The notes beneath the pieces are model-generated. The model made no database searches. It had not been told where the DNA came from and worked only from the letters and a program-made list of their open reading frames with translations. Source: an uncultured Catenibacterium sp. (GTDB lineage: Bacteria > Bacillota_I > Bacilli_A > Erysipelotrichales > Coprobacillaceae). Taken from it: DNA of 6,414 nt. Shown piece after piece: positions 6,049 through 6,414 of the stretch (positions within the stretch are counted from its first letter, which is position 1; every line of letters starts with the position of its first letter). Where the stretch lies: NCBI RefSeq assembly GCF_900764565.1, contig NZ_CAAFOM010000189.1, positions 1 through 6,414 on the forward strand, read 5' to 3'. The translations under genes and the position numbers were made by a program.

Positions 6049-6414
6049 ATTCATAATAGTTAACCCCTGTTGGGGACGGAAACGAAATAATTTCCCAGTC
6101 GAAGCTCAATACTCCATAAAATGATTCATAATAGTTAACCCCTGTTGGGGACGGAAACTCTCTTACTTTTCCTAAAAGGTTAACTAGATTTAATTTACAT
6201 GAATTCATAATAGTTAACCCCTGTTGGGGACGGAAACTTGCGTAGCCTTTCCATTCACCGAATTCATATTTTTCGCATTCATAATAGTTAACCCCTGTTG
6301 GGGACGGAAACTCTTGATAAATTTGCAATTTGCATTTTCTAGAAATTCGATTCATAATAGTTAACCCCTGTTGGGGACGGAAACTAAACTACAAACTGTC
6401 AAAATTAATACTAA
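6049..6414 (+). CRISPR. CRISPR array, type III-A-like repeats, runs to or past the window end
   Basis: Five identical 35-base repeats lie at 6049-6083, 6124-6158, 6203-6237, 6277-6311 and 6350-6384. Four complete spacers measure 40, 44, 39 and 38 bases; a further 30 bases (6385-6414) reach the window edge and are probably a cut-off fifth spacer. The repeat begins ATTCATAATA, contains GTTAAC, has a CCCC-TGTT-GGGG mini-hairpin and ends ACGGAAAC. The base before each copy varies (G, G, A, C, G), which sets the repeat at 35. The last eight bases equal the crRNA 5' handle I recall for the Streptococcus thermophilus type III-A (Csm) system, and the uneven, long spacers also fit type III. Transcription is thus predicted on the + strand. 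No cas genes lie in the window, so the type is inferred from the repeat only. Confidence 0.95.

Noticed and set aside
6262..6268. ATTCATA in spacer 3 matching the start of the repeat
   Set aside because: Seven AT-rich bases can match by chance, and there is no sign of a broken extra repeat.
6029..6355. 108-residue open frame on the - strand with recurring EFPSPTGVNYYE segments
   Set aside because: The recurring peptide is simply the reverse complement of the CRISPR repeat; the frame changes between copies and there is no ribosome binding site.

Overview
The window reads as low-GC Bacillota (Firmicutes) DNA. Codons are A/T-ended, Shine-Dalgarno sites are strong (GGAGG type), intrinsic terminators are compact, and all six genes lie on the + strand. 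The gene set (a lone cellobiose/lactose-type PTS EIIC, an M24 peptidase, a MalY-type PLP enzyme, an RDD membrane protein) and the style would suit a gut Erysipelotrichia-like bacterium. That placement is inference from overall look, not from a marker gene.

Layout. (1) 25-1347 is a PTS EIIC permease that ends in a strong terminator (1353-1387). (2) 1402-4344 is a tight run of three genes: Xaa-Pro-type aminopeptidase, MalY/PatB-type C-S lyase/aminotransferase, and RDD membrane protein. Spacings are 1 nt and 14 nt, and the run closes with a second terminator (4350-4381). No promoter is evident in the 14 nt between the first terminator and the peptidase ATG, so these genes may rely on read-through from the PTS gene. 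(3) 4432-5866 is a separate two-gene unit: a small MerR-family regulator (GTG start at 4486) and a 324-residue protein I do not recognise. In front of it is a MerR-style promoter with a 19-bp spacer and a perfect 10+10 bp dyad, so the unit is probably autoregulated. (4) 5867-6048 is non-coding. It holds a long hairpin terminator and the presumed CRISPR leader. (5) 6049-6414 is a CRISPR array with five identical 35-nt repeats and four complete spacers of 38-44 nt, plus a 30-nt run of a fifth at the window edge. The repeat ends in GGGGACGGAAAC, which resembles type III-A (Csm) repeats and predicts + strand transcription with the leader on the left. No cas gene is in the window.

How the parts may work together: the first four genes look metabolic (sugar uptake, release of residues from proline-containing peptides, and turnover of sulfur amino acids or a related PLP reaction). 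The MerR unit and the CRISPR array look like separate modules. The most notable points are the MerR promoter architecture, with a second hairpin that would hide the ribosome binding site in read-through transcripts, the uncharacterised 324-residue partner gene, and the type III-like array.
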